NCBI GenBank assembly: GCA_018821745.1 | Contig: JAHJLU010000501.1 | Span: 1-13,149 of the forward strand | Length of the DNA stretch: 13,149 nt | Reading direction: 5' to 3' | DNA from: Myxococcota bacterium | Lineage (GTDB): Bacteria > Myxococcota_A > Polyangia > HGW-17 | In this document: positions 5,430 through 12,632 of the stretch, piece after piece | How positions within the stretch are numbered: position 1 is the first letter of the stretch | Layout of the letters: each line of letters begins with the position of its first letter | Position numbers and translations under genes: made by a program | The notes under the pieces: generated by a model | The model's database searches: none | Told to the model about the DNA's origin: nothing | What the model saw: the letters and a program-made list of their open reading frames with translations, nothing else

Positions 5430-5822
5430 TTACCGAGTGGATGGGCAGGGGGAGGATTCGTAACATTCGAAACATACAGCCCAGCCGTCAGGGACGCAGA
5501 GATCTCCGAGTCTATAACAGGTGATGGGGTCGGCATTTGGATCCCACCCCCATGCCCCCAAGTTATCGCATGCCCCGTACGTCCCACAGCCAATGTAAAT
5601 GCTGTTAGGTGATTGAGCGTACCAGTCCTCTTCTGTTTGTGCGTATACGGGCCAGCAGTGTTCCGCCGCATCACAATCAGCGGCAGACATTCCTTTACAG
5701 GGAAGCTTGAATCGTTCGACCGAGATGAAGCCCGGGGAGATGGGCTCAATGGTGAAGGTGTTATTTTCTTCTTCAGGCGAACAGGCCATGAATAAAACAG
5801 CCATGAGGAAAATTGTTTTCAT
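5430..5822 (-). CDS. Cys-rich secreted lipoprotein
   Basis: The product has 130 residues. A short signal ends in L-F-M-A-C, giving lipid attachment at Cys14. The mature part holds ten further Cys (42, 50, 56, 79, 85, 102, 109, 117, 120, 126), enough for five disulfides. It includes an A-A-D-C-D-A-A-E-H-C-W-P-V-Y-A segment of a kind I recall as recurrent in deltaproteobacterial lipoproteins. An acidic linker (E-E-E-N-N) follows the lipid Cys. It is probably displayed on the outer membrane or in the periplasm; the function is unknown. The ribosome site AGAGGTGA lies just before the ATG. A run of ten G on the coding strand lies about 35 bases upstream (5858-5867). Confidence 0.85.
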   Translation of the reverse strand: MKTIFLMAVLFMACSPEEENNTFTIEPISPGFISVERFKLPCKGMSAADCDAAEHCWPVYAQTEEDWYAQSPNSIYIGCGTYGACDNLGAWGWDPNADPITCYRLGDLCVPDGWAVCFECYESSPCPSTR

Positions 5823-5857
5823 GATTCACCTCTACCCCTAATCTTTTGTCGGTGCAA

Positions 5858-5867
5858 CCCCCCCCCC
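5858..5867 (-). other. Homopolymer of ten C (G on the coding strand) upstream of a lipoprotein gene
   Basis: The run of ten identical bases starts 36 bases upstream of the ATG at 5822. Bases 5865-5870 and 5877-5882 also form a 6-bp stem (CCCGAA/TTCGGG). Such runs slip during replication and in some bacteria vary promoter spacing; here that is only a possibility. Confidence 0.6.
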
Positions 5868-5982
5868 GAAGGATTTTTCGGGCGCTGGGTGTGGCCCCAG
5901 AGGGGAAGGGGTGGGAATAGGGGTGCAGTGCCCTGTGGCCATAGCGGGAGGAGGGACTGGAAGCTCTTGGTTGCCTCGTCAG

Positions 5983-6723
5983 TTATTTGGTGAATACAAC
6001 CAGGTGCTGGTAGGGGAGGAGCCTGTGGTCCTCGGTGGAGAGGGTGAGGCCGGCGGCTTTGGCGAAGGCCTTCAGGCGTTCGGGAGAGACCTTGTGGGAG
6101 TCGGGGGGTCCCAGGGGGAGCTTGCCCATCTTGAAGTCGATGATCACCAGCCGCCCCCCCTTGGGGAGCTGGGAGGCGATGTGGGCAATCCAGCTCCCGG
6201 GCCTGCGTACAAAGTGCAGCACGTTGTTCACGAAGGCGAGGGTAGTGCCGGGTCCGAGGGTGGGCTTGTCCGGGTGGGTGAGGCTGATGGTGATGTTGGT
6301 GAGATGCTGTTCTTTCGCCTTCGTCTTCATGTAGGAGATCATCCCCGGGAGGATGTCGAGGGCGTGGACGTGCCCCTTTGGCAGCACCCTGGCGAAGCGG
6401 AGCGCAAAGGAGCCTGCCCCGGCGCCCAGATCGGTGATCACCTCGTCTCCTTTGAGGTGCAGCGCCGAGATCACGACATGGTGCTTTTTCCACTTCAGTC
6501 GTTTGGGTTGATTGAGGTGCTTGATGTACTCGGCCGTGTCCTTGAAGGGAGTGAATCGATCAACCCCCCCTCCCACGGCATAGGGACAGTCGATGGTGGG
6601 GTACCCCTTGCGGGTTTTGGCATTCATTTTTCCGGGTGGTGTTCCCGAAGGGCCACTCTCTTTCTTCACACAACCGGAAAGGACCACGGCGAACAGGGAC
6701 GCAACTATGAGAATCTTCATCAT
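5983..6723 (-). CDS. SAM-dependent methyltransferase with a lipoprotein signal
   Basis: The product has 246 residues. An N-terminal signal ends in V-V-L-S-G-C, with lipid attachment at Cys18. A ~60-residue linker leads to a class I Rossmann methyltransferase domain: motif I V-I-T-D-L-G-A-G-A-G-S-F-A (95-107), acidic D123 after the second strand (A-L-D-I), N-N-V-L-H-F (166-171), and L-P-K-G-G-R-L-V-I-I-D-F (186-197). A W-x-x-P-like helix precedes the domain, as in a group of deltaproteobacterial exported methyltransferase-like proteins I recall. Export is odd because SAM is cytoplasmic. The protein may act before export, bind something else, or be retained inside. The start is ATG 6723 or 6720. 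The ribosome site lies within 8-bp tandem repeats (6723-6746). Confidence 0.85.
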   Translation of the reverse strand: MMKILIVASLFAVVLSGCVKKESGPSGTPPGKMNAKTRKGYPTIDCPYAVGGGVDRFTPFKDTAEYIKHLNQPKRLKWKKHHVVISALHLKGDEVITDLGAGAGSFALRFARVLPKGHVHALDILPGMISYMKTKAKEQHLTNITISLTHPDKPTLGPGTTLAFVNNVLHFVRRPGSWIAHIASQLPKGGRLVIIDFKMGKLPLGPPDSHKVSPERLKAFAKAAGLTLSTEDHRLLPYQHLVVFTK

Positions 6724-6746
6724 TCACTCATTCACTCCTTCACTCC
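6723..6746 (-). repeat. Three 8-bp tandem repeats carrying the ribosome site
   Basis: On the coding strand the units read GGAGTGAA, GGAGTGAA, TGAGTGAA, ending at the start codon. Two units contain GGAG, giving two possible Shine-Dalgarno sites 8 bases apart. Change in copy number would alter the distance to the ATG. Confidence 0.7.
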
Positions 6747-6822
6747 TTTGAACCATACCCTTCCCTGTTACACAATGAATATTGTTCTATGCGGAGTTTT
6801 GAAGGTCAGGTGAGGGGATCGA

Positions 6823-7206
6823 TTATTTGGTTTCGTCCCAGACTTTGATATCTTTGGCGTTATTGCCACCCATGTTTCCTCGCAGCGTATCTGTCAGGCA
6901 GGGGCAAAATTGCTTGCAATCGCGGGCCAGGCAGCGTTTTTGCACCAGTAACCAGCTGTTGACCTTCTGGTCGGGATCCTGGCTGCCGGGGCACCGGCTC
7001 TTGAGCCATTTATCCTTTTTGGTGCTCAGGCCAAGACCGCACGGTCCGGACTTTCCGCACTCCTTCATTTTATCAAAAAGCTCCGAGCATTTGGGTTTTT
7101 CAGCCTTTCCCCCTTTTTTGCCGCATCCGGCGAGGAGAATGAAGGCTGAGGAAAGAACCAGCACGAGGATCCAGGTAGACTTCCAGGTTTGACGACGTTT
7201 CATCAT
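6823..7206 (-). CDS. Cys-rich lipoprotein, 127 aa
   Basis: The product has 127 residues. A basic N-terminus and a hydrophobic stretch end in I-L-L-A-G-C, with lipid attachment at Cys28. A short G-K-K-G-G-K linker leads to a compact domain with eight Cys (40, 50, 56, 72, 92, 97, 101, 103). C-S-E-L-F-D-K-M-K-E-C is a C-x9-C helix pair, and the end has C-x4-C-x3-C-x-C. The even number suggests four disulfides in the periplasm or on the cell surface. I cannot name a family. AAGGAG lies before two adjacent ATG codons (7206 and 7203); the second is the better spaced. It is co-directional with the methyltransferase gene (99-bp gap) and may share its transcript. Confidence 0.82.
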   Translation of the reverse strand: MMKRRQTWKSTWILVLVLSSAFILLAGCGKKGGKAEKPKCSELFDKMKECGKSGPCGLGLSTKKDKWLKSRCPGSQDPDQKVNSWLLVQKRCLARDCKQFCPCLTDTLRGNMGGNNAKDIKVWDETK

Positions 7207-7362
7207 AGGACTCCTTTGCGCGCTATGGCGCGGGTTATACTCAATTTTTCTGCTGTTGCCAGGACTCTATTCCTGTCCCCTCAACAAGTCAAGCGGCTTC
7301 GTCTTTGGTTGGCTTTTGAGCGTTTACTGCCGGCCCCTTCTTTGGTTGTGCTCTGTCCGGGG

Positions 7363-7806
7363 TCAGGAGGTGAAGAGGTCGAACACTGCCAGGATGCTGA
7401 GTGTATCGAGGAAGACATCGGCCACCGTGCTCCCCTTGTCCAGATCGGCATCCAGTGTCTCTCGCTGTTTTGGAGGCAGGAGCCGGACCTTCTCGACCAA
7501 TTCCCGGTGCAGCACCGCGATGCGGTCCAGCAGGGCGTTCACTGCGGGCAGCTCCAGTTGACCCCGGAACACCTCCTGGTCCTTGAGCCAGCGGCAGCGC
7601 AGCTCCAGGTACAAAAGTACCCGGTCGGGCAGCTTGGCGCTTCTTGGGGCCAGGAGCACGAGGAGCGCCACCCGGACCTCATCGGAGGGCATCACAGGGT
7701 GGGTGGTCTCCGATCCCAGGAGCGCGCGCCATGGCTCGATGGAGACGGCAAGCCCCGTGTCAATGATGTGGAGAGCCTCGACGTAGACGGTACTTGCAGT
7801 GAGCAT
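7363..7806 (-). CDS. Hypothetical protein, 147 aa, predicted helical
   Basis: The product has 147 residues and is soluble, Leu- and charge-rich with no signal peptide, so probably cytoplasmic. The middle (residues about 60-115) reads as long amphipathic helices (L-Y-L-E-L-R-C-R-W-L ... L-L-D-R-I-A-V-L-H-R-E-L-V-E-K-V-R-L-L-P) that could form a coiled coil. I recognise no family. A good ribosome site AAGGAG lies 7 bases before the ATG. It is the first of four - strand genes and is divergent from the 8007 gene. High-GC codon use matches the host-like part of the window. Confidence 0.75.
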   Translation of the reverse strand: MLTASTVYVEALHIIDTGLAVSIEPWRALLGSETTHPVMPSDEVRVALLVLLAPRSAKLPDRVLLYLELRCRWLKDQEVFRGQLELPAVNALLDRIAVLHRELVEKVRLLPPKQRETLDADLDKGSTVADVFLDTLSILAVFDLFTS

Positions 7807-7941
7807 GGGAAGCTCCTTCTCGTTGGGTCGGTTTTTATAATCTGCAACATAAATACCCTGCCACGAACGGGTGACGGAGTAAAGGAAAAGTTGGGTCGTG
7901 AGATCAGGGGATGAACCACGGAAAGAGGGGTAGGAGTCACT

Positions 7942-7969
7942 TTGCTGGAGTGTAAAGACGTGCTAGAGT
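7942..7969 (+). promoter_or_regulatory. Possible promoter of the 8007 gene
   Basis: TTGCTG (7942-7947), 16 bases, then TAGAGT (7964-7969) is a moderate sigma-70 match, 37 bases before the ATG at 8007. The 200-bp divergent gap 7807-8006 holds nothing else I can name. Confidence 0.35.
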
Positions 7970-8006
7970 GAGGGCGATCACTTTCACCGGTCAAGGAGTG
8001 AGCGCC

Positions 8007-8522
8007 ATGAAAAAATCCGATGCCGAGGCAAGAATCGCCGCCATGCTGGAGAAGAACCACGAGAACCCGGTTACCCGTCGGGCTCCCACCCGCGTCCCCC
8101 GGTGGATGGCCACGGCGCTCCTGGGAGCGGGGCTCTCCCTCTCGGTACAGTCGTGCTTTTTAGACTTCAACGACGCCCAGCCCGCCTACGGGATGCCCAT
8201 GTGCGAGTATCTGGAGCAGAGCGTCAGCGTGCATCTGCTGGACCAGGGTGTCCCCGTGGAGGTTACCGCCTACGGGCGCTTCGCCATCACCATCGACGGG
8301 GTGTGGCAGGTGGACCACCAGGGACTTGATACCAGTGGTAATATTACGCTCTCCCTGTGCACAGAGGATTACAACCGCATGGACGGTGCGGGATTTGAGA
8401 TCTGCGTCACCGACAGCGAGGAAGAGTACGCACCCACCTGTGTCCAGTACGATCCCGGCTACGAAGGGCTCGACGATTATTTTATCGACGTGGAGCTGCT
8501 CAGGCCCGACCCTCAGATCTGA
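8007..8522 (+). CDS. Secreted protein with extended N-terminal leader, 171 aa
   Basis: From ATG 8007 (AAGGAG at 7994-7999) the product has 171 residues. An earlier in-frame start at 7968 is possible but lacks a ribosome site. A hydrophilic leader of 30 residues precedes P-R-W-M-A-T-A-L-L-G-A-G-L-S-L-S (31-46) and Cys50, which may be a lipid-attachment Cys although Q48 at -2 is unusual. The rest is acidic and strand-rich, with A-Y-G-M-P-M-C-E and five more Cys (66, 118, 133, 145 and the preceding pattern); it looks like a small beta domain. The leader plus P-x-W-M-x-x-A-h-h-G-A-G-L is shared with the next gene. I recall related small 'AYGxPM' proteins in deltaproteobacteria. Function unknown; probably exported. 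Confidence 0.8.
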   Translation: MKKSDAEARIAAMLEKNHENPVTRRAPTRVPRWMATALLGAGLSLSVQSCFLDFNDAQPAYGMPMCEYLEQSVSVHLLDQGVPVEVTAYGRFAITIDGVWQVDHQGLDTSGNITLSLCTEDYNRMDGAGFEICVTDSEEEYAPTCVQYDPGYEGLDDYFIDVELLRPDPQI

Positions 8523-8605
8523 AAAATTTTCTGAAATAAAGTGAAGAAAAAATTCCCCCTGGGGTATTGTAGGGGCACGGGCCATTATCAGCCAAGGAGT
8601 CCACC

Positions 8606-8929
8606 ATGTCAGACGAGAAACGATTTCAGTGTGTAAAAGAAGCCTGCGAGGTTGAGTACGCCTGCTCTGAGGGGGAGCATATTCCCTCCTGGATGCGGCG
8701 GGCATTTGTGGGAGCGGGGCTGGTGTTGTCCATGGGTGCCGTGGGGTGCTGCATGAAGAGCGAGTCCTCCACCACCGCCGACAACCCGCCACCGCGTGAA
8801 GCCGCACCTCCTTCGGAAAAACCCCGTGAGCCCGCTGTGCCGCCTGTGACAGACCCGAAGCCCCCACCCCGTGAGGTGCGCCCCCAACCCCCGATGGATA
8901 CCGTCAGGCCGCTCTACGCCGTGAGATAA
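8606..8929 (+). CDS. Pro-rich lipoprotein with the same N-terminal leader type, 107 aa
   Basis: The product has 107 residues. A charged leader with Cys9, Cys14 and Cys20 is followed by P-S-W-M-R-R-A-F-V-G-A-G-L-V-L-S (27-42) and a good lipobox G-A-V-G-C (Cys48, then Cys49). After that comes a Pro/Glu/Arg-rich region of about 45 residues (repeated P-P-R-E and E-K-P), then a short tail with R-P-L-Y-A-V. A low-complexity tail like this usually serves as a spacer between membrane and surface. AAGGAG lies at 8595-8600. It lies 83 bases after the 8007 gene and shares its bipartite N-terminus, so the two may use the same export route. No enzymatic domain is seen. Confidence 0.8.
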   Translation: MSDEKRFQCVKEACEVEYACSEGEHIPSWMRRAFVGAGLVLSMGAVGCCMKSESSTTADNPPPREAAPPSEKPREPAVPPVTDPKPPPREVRPQPPMDTVRPLYAVR

Positions 8930-8982
8930 TCCGTGCCTGAAACAGCGACGGGAGGGTGCTTTTTGTGTGTCGGGACCGGCTC

Positions 8983-10086
8983 TCAGGCGTCCTCGGTGGG
9001 CGCTCCTATTCCGTAGGCCTCCATGGACTGATGAATCAGGTCCAGGACCATCTCCCGAAAGTCCTCGGGGCCCTTCACTTCACACTTTCGACCAAACCCC
9101 AGGAACCACTTGGCCAGCTCTTCATTGGCGTGGATGTGGGTCCTGAGGGTCACCCGACCCCGGTATTTCTTCAGGGTTGTCCCCTCGCTCCATTTTTTAC
9201 TCCTGAGATACTCCATGAGGTCAGCCGTGAAGCTGGCCGTCACCCAGGTGAGCTCCCCTGGGAGCATTCCGCTCACGGAGTCAAACCCGCTCAGGGGCTC
9301 GTAACCTTTGGGAAGCGGGCACTCGTGCTCCTGCAGCACCGTCACCTCGGACATGCGCGACAGGGAGTAGATTCGGATGCTCGTCTGGCCCTCAACAGCG
9401 CAGGCCAGGTAAAACGAACCCTTGTAGAACACGAGTGTGTAGGGATTAACCCGTTTGCGTGACGATTTGCCCTTTGAGGAGTAAGAGAACTCCAGCATCA
9501 CTTCATCCCAGAGGGCCACCACCACACTGGAGAAGACGCCGTCATCCTGTGTAACTTCGTAGGCAGGCGGCAAAAAGGAGAGCGCCAGGAATCGTTTCTT
9601 CACCCAATCGTCGCTGATCTCTCGGGCGTTGTTTTTGTCAGCTTTGTGCAGCTCCTGCTCCAGTTTCTGCCGCAGCGTATCGAGCTGGGAGAAGAGAAAC
9701 TCGCCCTCGAACACGTTGAGGATCTGGAGCGCAATGTTGAGGGAGACCGCCTCGTAGTCACTGAGAGCCAGGTGAACCTGCTCGTTGTTTCCCCGCGAAA
9801 GGCGCAGCGTGGGCCCCAGGGGGCTTTCCTCCTCCACGAGGGGGATGTCCATTCTCCGTAAATTGGCCACATAGCGGTTCACGGTGCGCATTGACACCCC
9901 GAGCTGCTCCGGGAGTTCCCGCTTGTAGACCCGCTTGTTTTCAAACAGGACCTTCAGCAGCGCTCCCACCCGCATGGACTTGTTGTCGTCCCGACCAGCG
10001 GTGGCCGCGGGTTTTTTCTTCGGGGAGGCTTTGGGGCGGCTCTTTCGGGCGGCGCGGGTGGAGGAGGAGGTTTTTTTCGTTGTCAT
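8983..10086 (-). CDS. WYL-domain transcriptional regulator
   Basis: The product has 367 residues. A Lys/Ser/Pro-rich tail (1-35) precedes a winged helix (38-98) with recognition helix V-S-M-R-T-V-N-R-Y-V-A-N-L-R (64-77). Then come a linker, a WYL domain (about 186-252) and a WCX-type C-terminal domain (about 280-355). In the WYL core the name-giving motif is F-Y-L (225-227, G-S-F-Y-L-A-C), and the R-x-Y-S-L-S-R-M ligand-binding segment is present (238-245). WYL proteins sense nucleic acid or nucleotide signals and often control DNA-damage or defence genes, commonly neighbours. The gene is divergent from the lipase-phospholipase fusion across 248 bases, so control of that gene is plausible. 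The ribosome site is AAGGTG before the ATG. The long basic N-terminal tail is unusual. Confidence 0.92.
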   Translation of the reverse strand: MTTKKTSSSTRAARKSRPKASPKKKPAATAGRDDNKSMRVGALLKVLFENKRVYKRELPEQLGVSMRTVNRYVANLRRMDIPLVEEESPLGPTLRLSRGNNEQVHLALSDYEAVSLNIALQILNVFEGEFLFSQLDTLRQKLEQELHKADKNNAREISDDWVKKRFLALSFLPPAYEVTQDDGVFSSVVVALWDEVMLEFSYSSKGKSSRKRVNPYTLVFYKGSFYLACAVEGQTSIRIYSLSRMSEVTVLQEHECPLPKGYEPLSGFDSVSGMLPGELTWVTASFTADLMEYLRSKKWSEGTTLKKYRGRVTLRTHIHANEELAKWFLGFGRKCEVKGPEDFREMVLDLIHQSMEAYGIGAPTEDA

Positions 10087-10259
10087 GGTTGCACCTTGGG
10101 GGTGAGTTGCCTTACTTGCGGGTCAGGCTGCTACAATTATTACCCTTCCAGGCACTAAATGCACAGGGAAAAGTACAGGAGTTCACGCTGTTCTCCCTCC
10201 TGCGCACATTGCTCCGGTGCTCACCGTGGTCCCCGCGGGTTGGGCGAAGAAGGAGGGAG

Positions 10260-10288
10260 TTGTTTCCGTATGAGAAAAGACGTATGAT
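10260..10288 (+). promoter_or_regulatory. Promoter of the lipase-phospholipase gene
   Basis: TTGTTT (10260-10265), exactly 17 bases, then TATGAT (10283-10288) is a good sigma-70 match, 46 bases before ATG 10335. GAGGTG (10324-10329) is the ribosome site. Confidence 0.6.
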
Positions 10289-10334
10289 CGCTCCACGCGG
10301 CCGGGGTGACACTCCGGGCTATTGAGGTGTCTGT

Positions 10335-11972
10335 ATGCGTCTGTCTTTACCCTTGTTCGGGCTCCTGTGGGCTGTCTCGCTTTCGGGCTGTTTTAAACAG
10401 CGCATCTGCAACGTGCACTATCTTAATTTTGGCGATATAAAAAAGGACCCCTCCATGAACTCGGGGCTGCATATGCGCACCGCCTATGAGGTCTTCCCCT
10501 ACGCCTTCATGGCCCTGTATGCCTATGACAACTGGGACAAACGCCGCATGGTCAAGCACCAGCGGGAGCGCAAGTTTCTGTACCAGCTGCCGTTGAGGCT
10601 GGTGATTGTGCGGCGGATAGCGCTGCCGTCGGGCTTTCAGGCGGTGATTTTTCACCGGGTTGATGATAAGAAAAAGGTCCAGGAAGTAATCGTCGCCTTT
10701 CGCGGGACCGACGAGGCATCGGACTGGGTTTACGGAAATCTGGGGGAGAAACAATATGGACAGGCGCTCACGCTTGTGAGGCAGGTGGTGGCAAAGTGGC
10801 CTGGAATACCGGTCGCCGTGACCGGTCATTCCCTGGGAGGCGGCCTCGCGCTGTACGTCTCCTATTATTTTCACAACCTTCGAACCTTCGCCTTCATGCC
10901 TTCCTTCAAAATGCCCCGGCACTTCAGAAAGCCACCTGTCGCCAACAACTACCGGCTCATTGTCAACGAAATGGGTGATATCCTGCAGTTGCAGCGAAGT
11001 CAGGCAACGCCGCTTCTGGGGATCACCCGGACCGTAATTTATGACTTTACCAAGTGTGACACGCCCATAGCCAACCACTCCATGCTGAATCTGCTCCACG
11101 GCATATTGCTCATCGTGGAGACGAAAAACTTTGAGGTGAAAGGGATCCTCTCGGACTTTTACTCCGATCTCGAAGATCACAAAGATTGCGAGAAGGTCTA
11201 TCACAAGGACTCCAAGACCTACTACTGCTGGAAAGACGACCATGTGGGTCTCCTGAAGTACAGCAAAACCTACCGGGATCACTATAAAAAGCGTGATTAT
11301 TTCCAGCGCCATAAGCGGAACTTTATGCTCACGGGGTTCAAGGACAAGCTCGACGGCGTCAGCGACTACAACAACCAGTGGCTCTTTCAGGTGAGCGTGA
11401 AGATACCCGCGGTGTGGGTAGCTGACCTGTATATTCACGGGACCCTTCGATCCTGGTGGAACGCCTATTCCAAGGGAACCCCCTTCAGGGAGCACAACTA
11501 CAATCCGGGAATCTTCTGGGAATACAAAAACCTGCGGCTGGGCTTCGAGCACGAATCCAACGGCCGGGCCGATGAGCTGGGCCGCAAGTGGAACCGCCTG
11601 TATGCCGAGGGGTGGCTCCAGTGGCCCACTTTCAAGGTGCTGGGAAAGGCGTGGTACGTCCTCCCCTGGCAGTTGGAAAACAATGAGGACATTGACGAAT
11701 ATCTGGGCAATTTTGAGCTGGCCCTCCTGTATGCTCCTTTCAACAAAAAGTGGGTCAACTTTGAGGCTCGATTTCGCAAGGGAACCAGCAAGGAGGCCCT
11801 GCGTGGTAGTCTGGAGCTGGGGCTGGTGCTGCGTCTGGGGCGTGTCACCTGGAGTCTCGCCAACCACGAGGGGCTCTATATCAACTATTTTTACGGGTAC
11901 GGGGAGAGCCTGGTTGATTACAATAAAAAAATCAGCGCGCTGCGTGTGGGCTTCATGTTCAGTTTTGACTGA
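10335..11972 (+). CDS. Lipoprotein fusing a class 3 lipase domain to an OMPLA-type outer-membrane phospholipase
   Basis: The product has 545 residues. The signal ends in S-L-S-G-C (lipid Cys19). The first domain (about 45-260) is an alpha/beta hydrolase of the lipase class 3 type: V-I-V-A-F-R-G-T-D (118-126), nucleophile elbow G-H-S-L-G-G-G with Ser166, likely Asp215 (N-E-M-G-D) and His248 (A-N-H-S-M). A basic linker with Cys pairs (285, 298) follows. The second domain (about 345-545) matches outer membrane phospholipase A: S-W-W-N-A-Y ... P-F-R-E-H-N-Y-N-P, then the signature E-H-E-S-N-G-R ... R-K-W-N-R-L-Y, and near the end Y-G-Y-G-E-S-L-V-D-Y-N. His406, Ser408 and Asn420 correspond to the OMPLA triad His142-Ser144-Asn156. 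OMPLA cuts acyl chains from phospholipids at the outer leaflet; the lipase domain should lie in the periplasm or be anchored there. It is divergent from the WYL regulator. Confidence 0.93.
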   Translation: MRLSLPLFGLLWAVSLSGCFKQRICNVHYLNFGDIKKDPSMNSGLHMRTAYEVFPYAFMALYAYDNWDKRRMVKHQRERKFLYQLPLRLVIVRRIALPSGFQAVIFHRVDDKKKVQEVIVAFRGTDEASDWVYGNLGEKQYGQALTLVRQVVAKWPGIPVAVTGHSLGGGLALYVSYYFHNLRTFAFMPSFKMPRHFRKPPVANNYRLIVNEMGDILQLQRSQATPLLGITRTVIYDFTKCDTPIANHSMLNLLHGILLIVETKNFEVKGILSDFYSDLEDHKDCEKVYHKDSKTYYCWKDDHVGLLKYSKTYRDHYKKRDYFQRHKRNFMLTGFKDKLDGVSDYNNQWLFQVSVKIPAVWVADLYIHGTLRSWWNAYSKGTPFREHNYNPGIFWEYKNLRLGFEHESNGRADELGRKWNRLYAEGWLQWPTFKVLGKAWYVLPWQLENNEDIDEYLGNFELALLYAPFNKKWVNFEARFRKGTSKEALRGSLELGLVLRLGRVTWSLANHEGLYINYFYGYGESLVDYNKKISALRVGFMFSFD

Positions 11973-11986
11973 CGGATCCACCCGCC

Positions 11987-12367
11987 TCAGGGAGCCCGTG
12001 TGATTGTAGCCCGGCTGTATACTTCTGCGAGGTATGGGGAAAAGAGGTCCAGCGCCCACGCCTTCTGAACCTCACCGACCTCCCACAGGAGGTTTTCCAC
12101 GTAGTAAACTTCCAGGAGGTGCTTCAGTTCGCCGGTGGCACGTTCCAGCTGTTCCGAAAAGAACTCCAGGTGCGAGGTGACGGTTTTTTGGTCGGTTTTT
12201 TGAATAAAATGATTGGTCACCTGGGCCATGGCTTCAAGCCACAGGGCTGGTGACTCTGCCGCCGTTCCATACTCCGCCGCCGCAAGTTTTTCCACCGCGT
12301 GTGCAAAAGCGAGGGGCAGCGTTTTTTGAACAGCTTCAATGAAGTCAGAGAGTTCCGTTGTATCCAT
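11987..12367 (-). CDS. Small helical protein, DUF7674-like
   Basis: The product has 126 residues, acidic and helical, with no signal peptide. The pattern H-L-E-F-F-S-E-Q-L-E-R-A ... L-L-E-V-Y-Y-V-E-N-L-L (about 66-94) resembles the core of DUF7674-type proteins (F-F-E-x-L ... V-x-F-L-E-N-L), which are often seen beside toxin-immunity loci. The match is weak and from memory. It converges on the lipase fusion with only 14 bases between stop codons and no visible terminator there. No strong ribosome site is seen; GGAG lies just before the ATG (coding strand, about 12369-12374). Confidence 0.7.
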   Translation of the reverse strand: MDTTELSDFIEAVQKTLPLAFAHAVEKLAAAEYGTAAESPALWLEAMAQVTNHFIQKTDQKTVTSHLEFFSEQLERATGELKHLLEVYYVENLLWEVGEVQKAWALDLFSPYLAEVYSRATITRAP

Positions 12368-12507
12368 GGAGACTCCAGTGGTGCGTTGCGCGTCACGGCT
12401 GGTCCAAAGGGATGCACCGTGGGTGCCGCGCGTGTTTTTCCCATTCCATCCTGGAGATCAGTCTAGTCAAAATATGATATTATTTCATTAAGATTATGTC
12501 CTCCCTG

Positions 12508-12618
12508 CTGGGCCTTCCCGGCCCAGACCCGGCCAATGTGGAATTCCGCCACATTGGATAACGGACCCAGGAACCCGATGGTTCCCGGGACCCTCCGATC
12601 GCCGGGAAACCCGGAACC
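12508..12618. ncRNA. Cluster of four perfect stem-loops (possible structured RNA or switch)
   Basis: Stems: CTGGGCC/GGCCCAG (12508-12514, 12520-12526); CCAATGTGG/CCACATTGG (12533-12541, 12549-12557); GGAACC/GGTTCC (12570-12575, 12580-12585); CCGGG/CCCGG (12602-12606, 12610-12614). GGTTCCCGGG (12580-12589) can instead pair with CCCGGAACC (12610-12618) with one bulge, disrupting the last two stems. The strand and any transcript are unknown; TTTT follows at 12619-12622 on the + strand. Confidence 0.4.
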
Positions 12619-12632
12619 TTTTGACAACCCCA

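Noticed and set aside
5865..5882. 6-bp stem near the C run as a terminator
   Set aside because: No T run follows on either strand, so intrinsic termination is unlikely.
5911..6813. 300-residue reading frame on the + strand
   Set aside because: It is the opposite strand of the lipoprotein methyltransferase; its Gly-rich low-complexity sequence reflects codon bias of the real gene.
7189..7914. 241-residue reading frame on the + strand
   Set aside because: It is antisense to the 7363-7806 gene and lacks a ribosome site or family features.
8007..8156. Twin-arginine (Tat) signal in the 8007 protein (R-R-A-P near residue 24)
   Set aside because: The residues around the two Arg do not fit S-R-R-x-F-L-K and the distance to the hydrophobic part is atypical.
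10347..12059. 570-residue reading frame on the - strand
   Set aside because: It lies antisense to the lipase-phospholipase gene, whose frame carries recognisable motifs along its length; the antisense frame has none.
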